IMG/VR virus record: IMGVR_UViG_3300021963_006734
Span: 1 to 63,568 of that record
From: a virus
Direction: 5' to 3' (one strand)
DNA: 63,568 bases
A model generated the notes under the pieces. That model saw only the letters and a program-made list of their open reading frames with translations. It had not been told where the DNA came from and searched no databases. Of the stretch, positions 61,030 through 63,568 are shown piece after piece (position 1 is the stretch's first letter; each line of letters opens with the position of its first letter). A program made the translations under genes and the position numbers.

Positions 61030-61635
61030 ATGGCAGCAAATCGTTTTATACCATTAGTCAGTAGTCAATCCGGAGCAGTACCAACTGCGTCTGCGTTGTT
61101 TCCTGGTGAATTAGCTCTTAATATCGCAGACGGGAAAATATTTACTCGTTCTGGGTCGGCTATACTATTATTAAACGACAAGCAACTACCTGGAGGTATC
61201 CCCACCAGTTCAGCTCAAATAATAGGATATATTAGTGGTAGTACAATAACACCACATACAGTACAATCTGACGAATTTAAATTAAACGCAGGTAATGTTT
61301 CTCTTACATTTACGGGATCAGTTAATACAGGAATATTTGGTGCAACGGAATATGTGTACCCATTTATCCCAACATCCAGTTATGTGGGTACTACCGTAGA
61401 ATACGCAGCATCTAGACCAGGTGGTATTCGTATAGGCATATTATTGGCTGCTTGGAGCGGTAGTAATACCACGGTCACTGATATATCGAGTACAGATGTG
61501 GGTGATACTTCGGATATTAATTTTTCATTGGTACAAGATGGTGGTTATATAAAACTTCGTGTGGAAAGTTTAGGGAGTGGGTCATACCCCTGGACCGTCC
61601 AGAGTTTATTCAAATTATTTCCAACTTTATCCTAG
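61030..61635 (+). CDS. Fibre-associated protein with GELALN repeat
   Basis: 201 residues. The N-terminus ASALFPGELALNIADGKIFTR is the short repeat used by many phage fibres and spikes for trimer starts. Then comes a GGIPTSSAQIIGYISGS linker like the neighbouring fibres and a C-terminal beta domain of about 110 residues. SD AGAGG. A short fibre or fibre tip is likely. Confidence 0.72.
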   Translation: MAANRFIPLVSSQSGAVPTASALFPGELALNIADGKIFTRSGSAILLLNDKQLPGGIPTSSAQIIGYISGSTITPHTVQSDEFKLNAGNVSLTFTGSVNTGIFGATEYVYPFIPTSSYVGTTVEYAASRPGGIRIGILLAAWSGSNTTVTDISSTDVGDTSDINFSLVQDGGYIKLRVESLGSGSYPWTVQSLFKLFPTLS

Positions 61636-61642
61636 TAGTTAA

Positions 61643-61651
61643 CTATTTATA
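61643..61651 (+). promoter_or_regulatory. Late promoter box CTATTTATA
   Basis: Exact box 33 nt before 61685. Confidence 0.7.
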
Positions 61652-61684
61652 TTTTAGATACTTAGTACCATTTGGAGATGCCCT

Positions 61685-63568
61685 ATGGCAAATGAATTTG
61701 TCGCAAGACGAGGTATAATCGCTCAATCCGGTGGAGCAAAAATCACTGGTTCGTTACTAGTTAGCGGTACAGTAGATGCAACTGGATATAACATTATCGC
61801 ATCATCCTTTACTGGATCATTTTCTGGTTCAATCGGTACCGCAACCACCGCATCATATGTAAGTCCATCGGGATTACCAGCGGGTACAGTATCCGCATCA
61901 AGTCAAATTGATTATAACGCAATACAAAATAAATTAAGTGGTGTTATATCAAGTTCTGCACAATTTAATGCACTAAGTGGTACATCAGCATCATATGCAT
62001 TAACGGCTTCGTTTGCATCAAATGCAAATATTCCAGCAGGTACGGTATCTTCCTCAACACAATTTAAAACATTAACTGACCCCTTCACAGGTTCATTCAC
62101 AGGTTCATTTACTGGTGATGGTAGTGGATTAACGGGAATTGCAACGGTACTCAACATTACAGGCAGTACAGGTACCAGCACGGTTAATCTTAAAACACAA
62201 GCATTAACTGTTAATGGTGGAAACGGAATTACCACCAATGCATCAGGACAAACGATAACTATCAGTGCACCAGCAGGTACGGTATCCGCATCATCACAAA
62301 TTGATTATAACTCAATACAAAATAAGTTAAGTGGGGTTGTATCAAGTTCAACACAAGTAGCGCCATTACTTCCAGGTGGTACCGTATCATCTTCGGCACA
62401 ATATCCTGGTTGGGTCACCGCTTCGTCACAAATTGATATTACATCAACCACTGGATATTCAACATTTAGTTCATCAATCGCAACAAAGAATGATTTACAA
62501 GATGTATCAATTTCTGCATTAAATAATGCAACAGGATCATACGCAACTACAGCATCTAATAGTTTCACAGGTGTTCAAACTATCACCAATACAACAAATA
62601 GTACCAACTATACTAGTGGTGCATTAGTTGTACAAGGTGGTGTTGGTATTACGAAGGATGTTAATATTTCCGGTAGTTTGACGGTTACGGGCTTATTGAC
62701 CGCCGTATCAACATCTATTCAATATGTTACATCTTCACAACTTAATATCGGCGTAAGCAGAGTTACAGTAAATGACGATGACCTAGTAAGATTTGCTGGA
62801 CTATCAGTAATTGATTCGGGATCAACATATGGTACAGGATCACTTCTTTGGGATAGTTTAAATAATCGCTGGATTTATGAAGCCGACGATTTAGCATACA
62901 ATTCCGCAGTCATTATCGCAGGTCCAAAAAATACTGGAGCACTAGGTGGTGAAGTAGGGTTGACCGACTATCGTGTTCCAGTTGCACACGGTGATGACCA
63001 CATTGATAGTAGACCAGAATCAAGTTCTATCCGTGTAGATTTCCCATCACGACTCACCCACATTGAATCAGGATTATATATCACTGGTTCAGTTACCTCG
63101 TCAGTAGGATTTAAAGGCGATGGTTCACAACTTACAGGAATTGTTACCACATTAACAATTACAGGTTCAGATGCATCCACCGATAGTGTTGATCTTAAAA
63201 CATCTGGTTTGACATTTGCTGGTGGTAATGGTATAACCACAACAGTAGCAAATGATACAGTAACTATCAGCGCACCACTTGGTACTGTATCAAGTAGTGG
63301 TCAAGTTAAAAATCTATTACCAACGGATACAGTATCCAGTAGTACGCAAGTTGTAGGATTTTTGCCTGGTGGTACGGTATCTTCATCAGCGCAATATCCT
63401 GGTTGGGTCACGGCATCAAGTCAAATATTACTAAATAGTATTACTGGTGCAACATTTAGTAATCAAGCATTCTTGTTCCCACAAGATGTAACACTTACTG
63501 GTGATTTAACGGTCGCTGGTAACGACATTAAGAATAATAATGGTACCGCCGTAATTACCTTTGCTGGC
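61685..63568 (+). CDS. Long tail fibre protein (partial, 3' end beyond window)
   Basis: Open for all 628 codons to the window end. ATG 61685 follows TTGGAGATG. It begins MANEFVARRGIIAQSGGAK and continues with the same TASYALTASFA, AGTVS(S/A)SSQ and QYPGWVTASSQI units as 57636. Two copies of the F(T/K)GDGS-LTGI module (near 62108 and 63112) flank a non-repetitive domain (RWIYEADDLAYN, VPVAHGDDHIDS) at about 62740-63050. Probably the distal or largest fibre. Confidence 0.82.
   Translation, partial: MANEFVARRGIIAQSGGAKITGSLLVSGTVDATGYNIIASSFTGSFSGSIGTATTASYVSPSGLPAGTVSASSQIDYNAIQNKLSGVISSSAQFNALSGTSASYALTASFASNANIPAGTVSSSTQFKTLTDPFTGSFTGSFTGDGSGLTGIATVLNITGSTGTSTVNLKTQALTVNGGNGITTNASGQTITISAPAGTVSASSQIDYNSIQNKLSGVVSSSTQVAPLLPGGTVSSSAQYPGWVTASSQIDITSTTGYSTFSSSIATKNDLQDVSISALNNATGSYATTASNSFTGVQTITNTTNSTNYTSGALVVQGGVGITKDVNISGSLTVTGLLTAVSTSIQYVTSSQLNIGVSRVTVNDDDLVRFAGLSVIDSGSTYGTGSLLWDSLNNRWIYEADDLAYNSAVIIAGPKNTGALGGEVGLTDYRVPVAHGDDHIDSRPESSSIRVDFPSRLTHIESGLYITGSVTSSVGFKGDGSQLTGIVTTLTITGSDASTDSVDLKTSGLTFAGGNGITTTVANDTVTISAPLGTVSSSGQVKNLLPTDTVSSSTQVVGFLPGGTVSSSAQYPGWVTASSQILLNSITGATFSNQAFLFPQDVTLTGDLTVAGNDIKNNNGTAVITFAG

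Overview
The window is a stretch of a T4-like (Tevenvirinae-related) contractile-tailed bacteriophage genome, AT-rich, with every recognisable gene on the + strand. The evidence is a nearly full set of T4-type virion genes: terminase gp17, portal gp20, prohead protease gp21, scaffold gp22, capsid gp23, neck gp13/gp14/gp15, sheath gp18, tube gp19 and baseplate gp25/gp6, plus a gp55-type late sigma factor, a gp61-type primase and gp46/gp47 recombination functions. Many accessory families (Hsp20, bS21, Gly-rich and SASYA-type fibres, DUF3008/DUF5661/DUF6321-like proteins) recall phages of aquatic bacteria. The host cannot be named. Strong Shine-Dalgarno sites and a consensus sigma70 promoter favour a host with standard SD initiation.

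Layout. 1-407: tail of an upstream gene, a possible structured RNA, tRNA-Ser(UGA), tRNA-Thr(UGU) and a terminator. 408-2149: Hsp20, a small-ORF/RNA element and a membrane coiled-coil protein. 2153-5588: a sigma70-promoter operon with UV endonuclease, glycosyltransferase, a CBS-less IMPDH/GMP reductase, a secreted transglycosylase-like enzyme and a small membrane protein. 5557-6297: late sigma factor. 6336-25668: baseplate and tail structural block, including a 16-unit DDGSC-repeat protein and a 1655-aa wedge/LamG protein. 25682-30594: small protein, PD-(D/E)XK nuclease, primase and a single-chain Mre11-Rad50 fusion. 30633-35551: structural protein and a 1031-aa ligase-adenylyltransferase fusion. 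35561-47843: terminase, a dense set of small genes, portal, prohead genes, metallopeptidase, HAD phosphatase and bS21. 47973-57193: scaffold, capsid, homing endonuclease, neck, sheath, tube. 57285-63568: tail fibres and adhesins, the last running off the window.

How it works together. Most virion genes and operons follow a CTATTTATA box 16-46 nt before the start codon, the probable late promoter read by the gp55-like factor encoded at 5557. The most interesting feature is the set of small genes between terminase and scaffold. At least seven begin with the same short leader (M-[KRI]-x-[LY]-x-[DN]-[FIL]-[FIL]-x-E), which resembles T4 capsid-targeting sequences. It ends in a site like the one predicted in this phage's own capsid protein (LLSE|A, residue 60). 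They would form a modular set of proteins packaged inside the head: basic DNA-binding tails, EF-hand loops and a zinc metallopeptidase. The ligase-adenylyltransferase polyprotein carries a similar predicted cleavage site before its ligase domain. Other notable points are a perfect 14-bp hairpin masking the primase ribosome site, a phage bS21 next to other translation-linked signals, and a 12-nt perfect complement to the 16S rRNA 3' end displayed in a hairpin loop.
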